Shown in pieces: positions 1-9,068 of a stretch of 64,000 bases of DNA. Within the stretch, counting starts at the first letter, position 1, and every line of letters starts with the position of its first letter. Origin of the DNA: JBCCXZ01 sp965228005 (GTDB taxonomy: Bacteria; Planctomycetota; Planctomycetia; Pirellulales; Lacipirellulaceae). The stretch spans positions 682,001-746,000 of the forward strand of contig CBDDGV010000004.1 in NCBI GenBank assembly GCA_965228005.1, read 5' to 3'. A program made the translations under genes and the position numbers. The notes beneath the pieces are model-generated. The model was not told the origin of the DNA. It made no database searches and saw only the letters and a program-made list of their open reading frames with translations.

Positions 1-244
1 GAACGGTTTCGGGCGGCGGAGCGGGCTGCTCGTCACGGCTGGCGATCGCCGTATCGCTCTCGTGCCGCTCGATCTGTCGCAGCAGGGCCTCTTCGGTGAG
101 GTCGTAGAGTTCCTGGATCCGTTCGACGACACCGTCGGGGTCATTCCTGTCGACCGCGACTTCGCCTTCCAGATTGATGCTGAAGCCGTGGGAGTTGTAG
201 TCGCGGGTGAGTTTGCGGCTCAGGCCGACGTTGACTTGAAGCAT
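1..244 (-). CDS. Conserved hypothetical protein, partial (3' end outside window)
   Basis: An open frame begins at the ATG complementary to 242-244 and runs off the left edge, giving at least 81 residues (MLQVNVGLSRKLTRDYNS...). A strong ribosome site (GGAGG, five bases before the ATG) supports the start. The visible part is soluble: a beta-rich N-terminus, then a helical stretch (ERIQELYDLTEEALLRQIER), then a Pro/Glu-rich segment. I do not recognise a named family; it resembles small proteins carried by planctomycete mobile elements, but that is only an impression. It is read on the same strand as the DUF932 gene at 739-1713, so both could belong to the element backbone. Confidence 0.75.
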   Translation of the reverse strand, partial: MLQVNVGLSRKLTRDYNSHGFSINLEGEVAVDRNDPDGVVERIQELYDLTEEALLRQIERHESDTAIASRDEQPAPPPETV

Positions 245-382
245 GGGTGCCTCCAAGAAAGCAGGGTTCGTGTTATGGTGATCTCTACCCAGAAGAAGCC
301 GCACTAACCTTGCACGGCGAGCAGCGGCGGCTTCGACTTGATGAGAGGCTCTCCGAAGTATCACGCCAGACAGGGGTTAGTC

Positions 383-721
383 ATGCCGGCACACCACGAT
401 CGATTTGATAAGGCGATGAGCGAGCACCCCGACCTGCACTCCGAGTTGCAGGCGATGATCCGCCAATTCGCTTCCGACAAGAAGAAGGAGTACACCTCAG
501 CAGAGATGGCGGCTCATATCTCTAGCACCTGGGACCGCGTGGTCGAATTCACGCAGCTCTTCCCCAGCAAAGACCCACGCGGAGAGACCCACCGCATGAT
601 CGGGGTGGGCATCTATCAGACGCTCCACGGGGACGGTTGGTCGATGAGAAAGACTTACCACGGCAGCCGTGAACTGAAGGTGTACCACTGGGAGGAAAAG
701 GACGAGGCCGATGATTCCTAG
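383..721 (+). CDS. Small hypothetical protein
   Basis: A 112-residue frame starting at ATG 383, chosen because AGGGG lies six bases upstream; an in-frame ATG at 338 would add 15 residues of unconvincing sequence. The protein is hydrophilic and acidic at its end (WEEKDEADDS), begins MPAHHDRFDKAMSEHP and has no signal peptide, membrane segment or motif I can name. It converges on the DUF932 gene, with 17 bases between the two stop codons. The function is unknown. Coding status rests on the ribosome site and a plausible protein composition. Confidence 0.55.
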   Translation: MPAHHDRFDKAMSEHPDLHSELQAMIRQFASDKKKEYTSAEMAAHISSTWDRVVEFTQLFPSKDPRGETHRMIGVGIYQTLHGDGWSMRKTYHGSRELKVYHWEEKDEADDS

Positions 722-738
722 GAGCCGCAGCTAGAGCC

Positions 739-1713
739 TTAGTTGAGGGAAAGGGCCTCAATCCAAGCTTTGTGCTTCAGCCTAGCCCCCGACCCGAACC
801 AGGCCGATCGGAGCCTCTGGCTCGATCGTTCCGTTGGCGAGCCGCTTCTGGTCGTCCGGTGGTGGTCGACGTACTCGGTCACCGCGTTGAACGCCGACCA
901 AGCGGTGAGACGGGTTGCGGGGATCTGCTGTCCACGGCCGTGCTCGAAGAGCTGCATCAGGGTGTGCCGGGTGTTCTCGGCCCGCTTCCGGTTGCCTTCC
1001 ACGGGGTCGGGGTAGAGCGAGCGGAAGTAGTCGTCGAGCTGCGGGCGAGTCGGGTAGTAGCCGGCGAGCCGCTGCATCTTCTCGGCCGCGTCGTCGTAGA
1101 ACCGCTTGGCCAGCCCGAGTACCGCCTGGGCCTCGCCGATCTTCGTGGTGAGGTCGCCCCGGTGGGCGATCGAGACGCCCTGGCCGAATCCTCGCCGTTC
1201 GGCGGCGGCAAGGGTATTGGCACAGACCACGCGGATCGGCGTGAAGAAGACCCGCAGGCTCGACGAACCGTCGTGCGAGTTGGAAAGGAGCAAGAACTTA
1301 TCGGTGACGTCCTCGGAGTCGTTCAGGCGGATCTCGCCGGGCAGCTTAGCAAGCATCCAGACCCGTTCCCCTTGGCCCAGTGCCCCGGCCGTGTGGTAGC
1401 GGAGTGAGCCGTCGGCGACGACGGCGTCCAGGAACCCGAAGCATTCGCTGTTCTGCACGGGGCGGTAGTGGTTGCCAACGACGCCGAGGACCTCGCCGGT
1501 GTCCGTACGGACGGTGGCCTTGCGTTGCGGCACCGGCGTCAGGTCGGCGGTCTCCAGGTCCTTGAGGGCGACGGTGTAGTCCAGGCCGGCGGCGGCGATC
1601 GCTTCAGCGGCTGTCGCGGGCTTGTCGAGGCGTGTGCCGAGGCGGTGCCAGGGCGTGGGGCCGAAGTAGGCCATCGCCGTGCGGCCGTTGGTCGTGGAGA
1701 GAAAGTGGGGCAT
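739..1713 (-). CDS. DUF932 domain protein (phage/plasmid-like family)
   Basis: This 324-residue protein starts MPHFLSTTNGRTAMAYFG and continues with TPWHRLGTRL, the N-terminal signature of the DUF932/TIGR03299 'phage/plasmid-like protein' family. Further family-like stretches are LGVVGNHYRPVQN, LLLSNSHDGSSSL and RVVCANTL around residues 75-170. The family is common on plasmids, prophages and integrative elements and is often induced or hitchhikes with replication genes, but its biochemical role is not known. Length is typical for the family and no frameshift is seen. Its presence supports the reading of the left 31 kb as mobile DNA. The start is the first Met of the family-conserved N-terminus. 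Confidence 0.85.
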   Translation of the reverse strand: MPHFLSTTNGRTAMAYFGPTPWHRLGTRLDKPATAAEAIAAAGLDYTVALKDLETADLTPVPQRKATVRTDTGEVLGVVGNHYRPVQNSECFGFLDAVVADGSLRYHTAGALGQGERVWMLAKLPGEIRLNDSEDVTDKFLLLSNSHDGSSSLRVFFTPIRVVCANTLAAAERRGFGQGVSIAHRGDLTTKIGEAQAVLGLAKRFYDDAAEKMQRLAGYYPTRPQLDDYFRSLYPDPVEGNRKRAENTRHTLMQLFEHGRGQQIPATRLTAWSAFNAVTEYVDHHRTTRSGSPTERSSQRLRSAWFGSGARLKHKAWIEALSLN

Positions 1714-1816
1714 CTTGTACTTTTCTTGGTGTCAGATTCTCCTTTACCTGACTCTACCCCTCCTAAGAAAGAGCGGCATCCAAGAAACACCCGATGGTAG
1801 AGTCAACAGACGCCGC

Positions 1817-3139
1817 CTAGAACTGCCGATTCTTGAACCGATCGATCCACTTACGGATCAGTTGCGTCTGCATGTTTGCTCCAGGGAATAGGCCCAACCA
1901 ACGCTCGATCGCCTCAGTGCAGACACTCTCCCAGTCGGCTATTAGCTCTCCGGCTCCTACTCGCTTCTGATATCCGAACGTGCCCCCGCGGCACACGTCG
2001 ATCGGCGGCAATCGGATTCTTGGCTCTGTTGTTACGAGCTTCCGACCTAGGAGAGACGTGCCCTGTAGACGAATCGTGATCTCCTCGCCGGGGTCGAACT
2101 CTTCCGCGAATCGGGATGCAAAGAGAAACATCTCGGTGATCAAAAGGAGATTCGGTTTGAAATCAACCCACCCGCCTGGCGGAACACTTGGCTCAACGCG
2201 TTGCCCAGTCCCGTCTCGCCATCGGGTCTGGTAGTCAGACTGGTTCTCCAGGTAAGGTCTCATGCTAAGAAAGAGCCCGGACCTCGTGAGCGTCCAAGTC
2301 TCGCCATAGGTGTCGTTGCAGAGCCCCCACTCCATCATGAAATTCCCTTTGTAGTAGGGTGGGAACTGATCCCTCAGCCGGATCGCGTGTCGTTGAATAA
2401 CTCCTTCGAGCTCCTTGTCCTGCTCCCAACGCTCATCCACGTGGATCCCCGGCTGCAAGATTAATCTCCAAGCTCCCGACTTCAGGCTGTTCTCGTAGCC
2501 GGTTCCAAACCCTTCTTCGATGCCCGCCACTTCTTCCTCATACCTCAACTTATCATCGGGCGGCGGCAGGATCGGTTTTCCCTTCAGCATGCCCTCGAAG
2601 ACCGAGTACATCTCCTGGGCTCGTTTCGAGGTGGCCAGGCCAATCAGCTCTCTAAATTCATCGACGGTTTGCAAAGGAGCGGATTCGGCATTCGCGTTGC
2701 GAACGTATATGGTGTTCTTCTTGAGGAGGGGTCTCTTGGGATCGGCCGGGTTATCAAGCGATTTGGTGCAGAGGATTGGGACGTCGCTAAACTCCTCGAT
2801 CGTGACAATGACGTAACGCTTTTCCTTGTAGTCGTGCTGGTGACAGACGAGGCTTATTCGTGGCGAGAAACGATTGTTGACCCAGGTTGCCACCTTGGTG
2901 GTCTCGAATGATGTCGCCTGCTCATCGGTCAGGCCCGTGAATTCGAACTGTCCAGATTCGTTCTCTGACTTGCCGATAACGAGAACCCCGCCATCCTTGG
3001 AGTTCGCAAATGCTGCCATGTCTTTGGCCAGCGAAGCGGACTGCGAGCCCTTGTCCCAAGTCATGGGGCCTTTTGCGTCGATGTAGCTGCTCTCTCCGGT
3101 CGCCTCAAGGAATTGATCCAACTCTCTACTAGTACTCAT
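1817..3139 (-). CDS. AlbA_2 (Schlafen-like) domain protein
   Basis: A 440-residue protein. Residues about 8-160 match the AlbA_2 (Schlafen AlbA) domain, with the hallmarks ESSYIDAKGPM, LAKDMAAFANSKDGGVLVIGK and a late YVRNANAESAPL. The domain occurs in putative transcriptional regulators, in Schlafen-type nucleases and in several bacterial defence genes. The C-terminal 270 residues are not recognised; they are rich in aromatic residues and could be a sensor or partner-binding region. It stands alone, with about 280 bases separating it from the divergent S1/P1 nuclease gene. GGGAG lies about eight bases before the ATG. Base composition is lower in GC than the surrounding genes, consistent with separate acquisition. 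A nuclease activity is possible but not shown. Confidence 0.75.
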   Translation of the reverse strand: MSTSRELDQFLEATGESSYIDAKGPMTWDKGSQSASLAKDMAAFANSKDGGVLVIGKSENESGQFEFTGLTDEQATSFETTKVATWVNNRFSPRISLVCHQHDYKEKRYVIVTIEEFSDVPILCTKSLDNPADPKRPLLKKNTIYVRNANAESAPLQTVDEFRELIGLATSKRAQEMYSVFEGMLKGKPILPPPDDKLRYEEEVAGIEEGFGTGYENSLKSGAWRLILQPGIHVDERWEQDKELEGVIQRHAIRLRDQFPPYYKGNFMMEWGLCNDTYGETWTLTRSGLFLSMRPYLENQSDYQTRWRDGTGQRVEPSVPPGGWVDFKPNLLLITEMFLFASRFAEEFDPGEEITIRLQGTSLLGRKLVTTEPRIRLPPIDVCRGGTFGYQKRVGAGELIADWESVCTEAIERWLGLFPGANMQTQLIRKWIDRFKNRQF

Positions 3140-3417
3140 GGAAGTGGCTCCCGAATCAGCCTCGCATTAGAGGCATGACGGATCGTGTGATTCCTGGAAG
3201 GAGGGCGGCAAAGAAGATCATGGTCAACTAGTGCCGAAAGTTGTTGCTGAGATGCCTGTCATTGGTGGGTATCTCTCGAAGCGGAGGTGGGAATACGAAG
3301 GTGGTGTGGATGAATCCAACGGAATACGCGAGCATCACTTGATCACTTATGCCGCCCGCAGTGCAATAGTCCAGGGCGAGTGCTCTAGACGTTTCCATCC
3401 CTCCAAGGATTTTTTTC

Positions 3418-4374
3418 GTGCGTTTTGTGTTGCTAGTGCTGACGCTCCACCAGCCCGCCGGGACCGCTCTCGGTTGGAGCGAGTCGGGACACCACCTGAT
3501 TGCTCTCTACGCGTTCGACGCGATGGGGCGGCCGGAGCGTGATCTATTGCTGTCATTGCTGGAAAGGCACCCGCGTTACGCGGAAGACTTCTCGGTGCCC
3601 GCGAACGCGACCGACACCCCTCGGTGGCTCGTCGGCCGGGCTGGTTATTGGCCGGACGTTGCCCGCCGCAGTCCAGCCTACAACCGCCCGACCTGGCACT
3701 ACCAGCTTGCCGCCACGCTCGAGATCGGCGAAGGGTGCCGTGTGCCGGAGACGCCCGGGATTCTGCCGCTGGGCAGCAACCTCGACACCCGATCGCTGCA
3801 CATCGCCCAAGCGATGGAACTGTGCCGCGGCATGATGAGCGACCCGAAGCAGTCACTGACCAACCGAGCGATCGCTGCGTGCTGGATCGCCCACCTAGTC
3901 GGGGACGCCCACCAGCCCTGCCACGCCGGCAGCCTCTACTGCGAGGGGGTTTTCCCCGACGGGGACCGCGGTGCGAATGAGATCAGGGTTCGCCAGGGGC
4001 GAAACCTCCACGCATTGTGGGATGGTCTCCTGGGCCGGCGGTTCGACGAGGGCGATATCAAGCGTCGGTTGAGAATCGTTTCGGATCTCAACCTCCCGGC
4101 AGACGCAGACTCCACGGACCTCGACCCGATGGCTTGGCTGGCGGAGAGCCGGGAGTACGCTAGGGCGGTCGTCTACACGCCCGAGGTTCTAGGCCCCGTA
4201 CGAGCGGTGCACGAGGGCAAGCTCGACGAGTTGCCGACCATTACGCTCTCGGAAGAGTACCTCCAGAGAGCCGGGGCGGCGGCTCGCATCCGGGCCCGTC
4301 AGGCCGGAGAACGGCTTGCGAAGATCTGGCTATCGGGAATGACCGAGAGACCAGCACGGACTAATCTGGATTAG
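3418..4374 (+). CDS. Secreted S1/P1-type zinc nuclease
   Basis: The gene starts at GTG 3418 (AAGGA nine bases upstream) and encodes a signal peptide, MRFVLLVLTLHQPAGTALG, followed directly by WSESGHH. In S1/P1 nucleases the first mature residue is the zinc-binding Trp, so the predicted cleavage site fits the family exactly. Other zinc-ligand regions are present: THLVGDAHQPCH-like text (HLVGDAHQPCHAG), GDRGANEI and NLHALWDG. These enzymes cleave single-stranded DNA and RNA and remove 3'-phosphates with three zinc ions. Length (318 residues) is normal. The protein should act outside the cytoplasm or in the periplasm, so a nutritional or anti-DNA-uptake role is as likely as defence. It sits between the AlbA_2 gene and the McrBC operon. 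Confidence 0.88.
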   Translation: MRFVLLVLTLHQPAGTALGWSESGHHLIALYAFDAMGRPERDLLLSLLERHPRYAEDFSVPANATDTPRWLVGRAGYWPDVARRSPAYNRPTWHYQLAATLEIGEGCRVPETPGILPLGSNLDTRSLHIAQAMELCRGMMSDPKQSLTNRAIAACWIAHLVGDAHQPCHAGSLYCEGVFPDGDRGANEIRVRQGRNLHALWDGLLGRRFDEGDIKRRLRIVSDLNLPADADSTDLDPMAWLAESREYARAVVYTPEVLGPVRAVHEGKLDELPTITLSEEYLQRAGAAARIRARQAGERLAKIWLSGMTERPARTNLD

Positions 4375-4402
4375 GGTAGCCTTCGCTCGTTTTAAGCCCG
4401 TG

Positions 4403-4738
4403 TCAGCTTTCGTGGCCGTGGTCGCTTTCTGAGATGCGAACCACCCGGCCGCCTCCGGGTGAGTCAGGTTTCCCAGACGGACCCTCGACGGGAACCATCA
4501 TTCCGTTTTCCAGCTTCGCAAGTCGGCTCAGGTCCAGGCCTCCCTGGGTGAAGCCGCCGGCATCGATCCCCCTACGCCGGATCTCTTCAGAGAGTGCTTT
4601 GAGGAAGTTAGCCCGGGCACGCACCCACCCAGGTTTGCCGCACTCGTCGTTGAAGCGTTGGACCAGCCGGGCGTCCGAGAGCCGATGCAGGCCGGCCTTG
4701 AAACCGTAAGGGTCGCCGGGCCGGGTTTGTTCGGTCAT
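4403..4738 (-). CDS. Hypothetical protein downstream of mcrC
   Basis: A 111-residue frame from the ATG at 4738 (MTEQTRPGDPYGFKAG...) to the stop at 4403. It is the true end of a much longer open frame, whose upstream part is an antisense shadow of mcrC. The protein is soluble, with a helical middle (ARANFLKALSEEIRRRG) and a Gly/Pro-rich tail. No family is recognised. It follows mcrC on the same strand after 101 bases, so it may be the last gene of the restriction operon or an independent backbone gene. It converges on the S1/P1 nuclease gene 28 bases away. Confidence 0.6.
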   Translation of the reverse strand: MTEQTRPGDPYGFKAGLHRLSDARLVQRFNDECGKPGWVRARANFLKALSEEIRRRGIDAGGFTQGGLDLSRLAKLENGMMVPVEGPSGKPDSPGGGRVVRISESDHGHES

Positions 4739-4839
4739 GCTTTGCCTCCCGTGATGCGGGCTGGGCGACTCCCTGGCGGATCGTTGCCCGTGAGTGGTTG
4801 TTTCCCAAGGGCACCGCCGGCAAACCTCAGGACACAGGC

Positions 4840-6069
4840 CTAGCGGTTGGGTTCGCGGTCGAGTTGTGCACGCACCAGGAGAGCGAGTCGTCTCAGCGAG
4901 GCCTGCAGTTGCTCGGGGTCGCCGCTCAGGTCGACCGCGACCACAGTGATGGTCGTACCGCCGTCCCGCACAACGTACTTTCGGAGTGAACCGGTGCCGA
5001 GGCAGATCAAGAGGCCCTGACGGACACCGAGGACGCGGCAGTAGGCGAGCATCTGGTAGAGGTCCCCGGACCGGGGCTCCACGCCGAGTTTGTATTTGGT
5101 GTCGGCGACCAGGCGTCGTCCGCTGGGGTGACGGAACAGGAGGTCGGGCCGGAGCTGAAGCTGGCGGTCGCGGTCGAACGGCTGCCGCACCTGGCCTCGG
5201 GTCTGAACGCCGTGCCGGGCTAGCAGGGTTCGCAGCTTCCTGAACACGAACACCTCGAAGAGGCGGTTCATGTCGATCAGGAAGCCGTTCGCTTCGGTCG
5301 CTCCCAATTCGTGCAGCAAGCCCGACGCACGCAGGACCAGGTCGGCCAGCTGCAACGCGAGCGAGTAGTGGGCGTTGAGCCGGTCGGGAGTCGGGGGTGC
5401 CTTGCCCAAGAGCCCGCGTGGCGGAACGTCCTGTACGCCGAAGAAGTCCGCCGCAAGCCGGTGGGCCAGGTCGCGGCGGTGCACGGCGACGGCCGGGCTG
5501 GCGACGACGGCTCTGAGGGCGGCAAGCAACAACTGGTTCTCGGGGCAGTCGAGGGTGTACTCGTCGTAGCGGCACTGCACGCGGGGCAGCCCCCGCATGT
5601 GCAGCCCCAGCGTCTGCCGCACGTCGACCCGGCCCCGCACGCTCACCAGCGTTTCGTCCCGCTCGACATACGTCCGCTTCAGGCCACGCAGCACAACACG
5701 GTCGACGTGCACCAGCAGCATCTGGATCAAGAGATCCACCAGGCTGTCCTGCTTCTCGTAGCCGACCTGTTCCGGCCGGAGTTCGGTCAGCTCGTGCACC
5801 TCCGCGAGCATCGTCAGCAACGACAGCATCGGGCACTTCGGCACGATCCGCAGGTCGACCGACCCGAGGCGGAGCTGGCCGACGAAGGACTGGGGCTTGA
5901 GCAGCGTGCGGCCGCCGGGCAGGAGTTGGAGCTGCAAGACCCCCGCGGGGCAGCGGAGCAGGTCGTCGACCTGCGGCGACGAGAGGGCGAACGCTTCGTT
6001 TTGCCACTCGGTTAGTTCGATCCGGCGGTTGGTTCTCAGGAGTTCGGCGGTGGGGAGTGTGACGCTCAC
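4840..6069 (-). CDS. mcrC: McrC-family restriction endonuclease subunit
   Basis: A 409-residue McrC-type protein. The N-terminal half (TEWQNEAF..., LRIVPKCPMLSLLTMLAEVHEL) is the McrB-binding region of the family, and the C-terminal half carries the PD-(D/E)XK nuclease core LRPDLLF ... RLVADTKYKLG at about residues 305-330. McrC is the nuclease partner that stimulates the McrB GTPase; together they cut DNA carrying modified cytosine or related marks. The gene overlaps the upstream mcrB-like gene by four bases (ATGA), which indicates translational coupling. All catalytic residues (D, D, K) appear intact. The modified base recognised cannot be told from this subunit. Confidence 0.88.
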   Translation of the reverse strand: MSVTLPTAELLRTNRRIELTEWQNEAFALSSPQVDDLLRCPAGVLQLQLLPGGRTLLKPQSFVGQLRLGSVDLRIVPKCPMLSLLTMLAEVHELTELRPEQVGYEKQDSLVDLLIQMLLVHVDRVVLRGLKRTYVERDETLVSVRGRVDVRQTLGLHMRGLPRVQCRYDEYTLDCPENQLLLAALRAVVASPAVAVHRRDLAHRLAADFFGVQDVPPRGLLGKAPPTPDRLNAHYSLALQLADLVLRASGLLHELGATEANGFLIDMNRLFEVFVFRKLRTLLARHGVQTRGQVRQPFDRDRQLQLRPDLLFRHPSGRRLVADTKYKLGVEPRSGDLYQMLAYCRVLGVRQGLLICLGTGSLRKYVVRDGGTTITVVAVDLSGDPEQLQASLRRLALLVRAQLDREPNR

Positions 6070-9068
6070 TCGAACGTCTCCGGCTCATCGAGGGGCGAGT
6101 CGTCGCCGTCCGAGTCGTCCTCGTCCTCCTCGAGTTCGTCTTCCTCGGCAACCTCGTCCCGGAGCACGTCCAGCTGGAACTCGGTCATCCGTTGCGGCTC
6201 CGCGACGAAGTACTCCTCCAGCAGCGGCTCGATCGTGCCCGCCCAGACCAGTTCCAGGAACTCCTCATCGATCTGGTGAGACATGAAGTGGGCGTGGCCG
6301 ACGAGCCGATCGGCTTCGACGCCCGCACGCTCCAGCCGTTCATTCAGACGAGTGAACAGCTCGTGGATGAACGAGGGTTTCCCGGTGTCCGCGAGCCAGT
6401 TCCGCAGGATATCGGGACGCGGGCCCATCTTCACGAAATGGAAACGGCGGCGGAGGGCCAGGTCCATGAGGGCGATGGATCGGTCGGAGCTGTTCATCGT
6501 CCCCAAGATCACCACGTTCTTCGGCACCGAGAACGGCTTCTTCGAGTACGGCAGATCGACCGTGCTCCCGCGGTTCTCCAACAGGTACAGCAGTTCGCCG
6601 AACACTCTGGGGATGTTGCCGCGGTTGATCTCGTCGATGATCAACACATACCGCTGCTTCGGGTTCGTGCGGGCCGCGTCGCAGAGCCGCTTGAAGACGC
6701 CGGCCTCGACGCGGTAGTCGAGCGATCCGTTCTGGGAGGCGACCGGCCGCAGACCCTCGATAAAGTCCTCGTAACCGTAGGAGGGGTGGAACTGCACCGT
6801 GCGGACCTCGCCGCCGCCCTGGGCCAGGTAGCCCGCGTATTCCTTGGCCACGAAGGTCTTCGAGGTGCCGGGCGGACCGCAGAAGATCAGCTGCCGTTTG
6901 TCGGAGAGCAGCAGGTCGAGGTGCTCGAAGAACGACTCTTCCAACAGGGTTTTCTCCGCAAGATCGGCAACGGTGATGGACGGCGGCTCGATGAGAGCAT
7001 CATCCTCGATCAGAGGCGGGACCTCTGCCGCGGGGTCACTGGAGGTAATGAGTTTGTAGAGGGGGTAGAGGACTTCGAAGGCGTCCCCAATCGTCTTGCT
7101 GAGCGTGGCCCCGGCCGCCACCGCGTCGGTCGGGCTGAGTTGCTGTGCCGCCCGGAATCCCTCGGTAGGGACGGCCTCGGTCAGTTCTGCGTAATCAACG
7201 CCCTCTCCCCCCGGGTCCGCCTGCAGCTGCGACTCCAGCTGAAACTCGAACCCGGCTGACCGGACCCGCTCGTAAACCGATTGGCACAACTCGGGGTGGT
7301 GCCGCATAGCTGTGGCGAGTTGCTCTCGAAAACGATCGCCCCCTTTCGGGATGTACAACCCGAAAGAAAGTCCGTCCGGCCTCAGAAGGATAAACAACTG
7401 ACAGTCGTCTTGTTTCCGGAGCCCCTTCTGGTAGTACGCGGCCCAGTAGAAGGGGTTGTAACAATCGGCCGCCGCCTTGCCGTAGATGTTCTTGCGAATA
7501 CTGGCGATGCACTTCCTGGCGGTGGGCGTCGTCTCGAAGTTGGGGTCGAGCGGCGTGATCGCCTGCTCGCCAACATCCTTGACGAGGGAGCGGAGTGGCT
7601 TGTCGAGCGAGTCTTTGTAACGCGATCGATTGGCTTCGAACCAGGACTCGTTGTTGTTCTTTTCAAGCTCTTGGAGGAACCGGAAGGCGTCTTCACCGAA
7701 GCCCTTGAACTCTCCCTCGCCCGACTTAGAGCGAGGCGGAGACTTCTCCATCAGCTTGAACAGCACAAAATCGTGCATCTCCGGTGCGAACCCAAGCCGG
7801 CGGCGAAGCTGCTGCACCCCGTCGCAGTACTGCATGTAGGCGAAGCCGGTTTTGTGGTTGGATGCTAAGCCGGGCAAGACGCTCCAGAGCACGCTCTCGA
7901 ACTTCCTACCCCAGACGGCGTACTTCTCCTTTTCCTTGAGGTAGAGGATGGCCGAGGGAAACCCCCTGCCGGCACCGGGGAGGCTGCTCTCCCAGAATCC
8001 GGTGAGGAGCCTCGGGACCTCCTCTTCCGCGGCGTTCCAGAGCGACGCGACCGCGGTGTTGATCTGGTCGAGGTGCTCCAGCATGAGCTTGCGGTTGTGA
8101 CCCACGAACCCGGGTCCGAACCGGACAGACACCACGCCGTTCTTGCCGTGGCACTTGTTTATGTGCTCGAGGAACCGCTTGAGGTCTTCTGCCGAGAAAC
8201 GCCCCGCCTTCGACTCGAGCAGCCGGCGGGCGACCGCCTCGCCCTCCACGCGGGTGCGATAGTCGTCTTCTTGGATGGCCGCCACGGCTTCCGTGATCCG
8301 CCTGTCGACCTCCTCTCGGTCGGGCTCGTTGGAGAGCGTCCACAGGAACTGGTCGACCTCGAAGTAGTCGTCCATCCCGCACAGCTCCCGCATTTCGTCC
8401 AGCAGGGCCTGCCACCGGAAAACCCTGCGGACCGCCGCCGGGCTCGCCACGCCGTCTTCCGAGAACCACTCCTTGCATTGCTTGGCGGCGGCACTCCGCT
8501 GCTGCTGCTTGAAATCCAGCAGGCCTCCCTTCACAAACGGCTTGCGGGTAGGCGTGTTGATGATGCCGTACTGTTCGGGGTGGAGCAGGTGTAGGAATCC
8601 GCTCACCAACGCCGGGCCCGCACCGTCGACCTCCAGCAGTAGCGACGTCCCGCGGGCGTGGTCGTCTCGGGTGTCTCCGGCCATCAGACGCAGGCTCTCG
8701 CTCACGGTTGCGAGGTCGGCTCCTCCGTAGATCCCGCCTCCGGTCACCTCTTCGTACTCGGCAACCAGGTCTTCTTCCGTGCCCTCGTAGTCGGCAAAGT
8801 GAACTCGGTAACGGTAAGTTCCCAGCAGTTTGGGCATCTGCTGCGGGTTGAGGTTCTCGACCTGCCAGAGCAGGCCGATGAGCTCGCAGAACCGCTGAGG
8901 GTCAAGCGTGCGTCCCTGATGCACTCCAGACTGGTCGAGGACGCTGCAAAACTCCCTTCCTACGCGGCGTCTGCGTTCGAGTTCTTCTTCGTGCCGCCAT
9001 TCTGCTACGGAAGCAGCTCTTTGCTCGATCTGCGATCTCTGTTCTTCGGTGAGGGTGTGCTGTGGCAT
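6066..9068 (-). CDS. mcrB: McrB-like AAA+ motor with atypical reader region (contains DUF2461-like domain)
   Basis: The start at the ATG of 9068 is preferred over upstream Met codons because a GGA lies six bases before it, giving 1,000 residues. The C-terminal third is a McrB-type AAA+ motor: Walker A GPPGTSKT, Walker B LIIDEINRG, and the McrB family signature GTMNSSDRSI followed by LALRRRFHF. The N-terminal two thirds do not look like the usual McrB DNA-binding domain, EVE or DUF3578. There appear to be two copies of a GxG-helical fold (around GAGPALVSGFLHLLHP and GAGRGFPSAILYLKE), followed by a DUF2461-like domain beginning FLQELEKNNNESWFEANRSRY. The C-terminal 40 residues are very acidic. 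In family terms the motor uses GTP and translocates DNA with McrC as nuclease; the modified target read by this N-terminus is unknown. Confidence 0.85.
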   Translation of the reverse strand: MPQHTLTEEQRSQIEQRAASVAEWRHEEELERRRRVGREFCSVLDQSGVHQGRTLDPQRFCELIGLLWQVENLNPQQMPKLLGTYRYRVHFADYEGTEEDLVAEYEEVTGGGIYGGADLATVSESLRLMAGDTRDDHARGTSLLLEVDGAGPALVSGFLHLLHPEQYGIINTPTRKPFVKGGLLDFKQQQRSAAAKQCKEWFSEDGVASPAAVRRVFRWQALLDEMRELCGMDDYFEVDQFLWTLSNEPDREEVDRRITEAVAAIQEDDYRTRVEGEAVARRLLESKAGRFSAEDLKRFLEHINKCHGKNGVVSVRFGPGFVGHNRKLMLEHLDQINTAVASLWNAAEEEVPRLLTGFWESSLPGAGRGFPSAILYLKEKEKYAVWGRKFESVLWSVLPGLASNHKTGFAYMQYCDGVQQLRRRLGFAPEMHDFVLFKLMEKSPPRSKSGEGEFKGFGEDAFRFLQELEKNNNESWFEANRSRYKDSLDKPLRSLVKDVGEQAITPLDPNFETTPTARKCIASIRKNIYGKAAADCYNPFYWAAYYQKGLRKQDDCQLFILLRPDGLSFGLYIPKGGDRFREQLATAMRHHPELCQSVYERVRSAGFEFQLESQLQADPGGEGVDYAELTEAVPTEGFRAAQQLSPTDAVAAGATLSKTIGDAFEVLYPLYKLITSSDPAAEVPPLIEDDALIEPPSITVADLAEKTLLEESFFEHLDLLLSDKRQLIFCGPPGTSKTFVAKEYAGYLAQGGGEVRTVQFHPSYGYEDFIEGLRPVASQNGSLDYRVEAGVFKRLCDAARTNPKQRYVLIIDEINRGNIPRVFGELLYLLENRGSTVDLPYSKKPFSVPKNVVILGTMNSSDRSIALMDLALRRRFHFVKMGPRPDILRNWLADTGKPSFIHELFTRLNERLERAGVEADRLVGHAHFMSHQIDEEFLELVWAGTIEPLLEEYFVAEPQRMTEFQLDVLRDEVAEEDELEEDEDDSDGDDSPLDEPETFE

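Noticed and set aside
4739..6151. Long upstream extension of the 4403-4738 frame, opposite strand register to mcrC.
   Set aside because: It is an Arg/Pro/Ala-rich out-of-frame reading through mcrC; only the last 111 residues look like protein.
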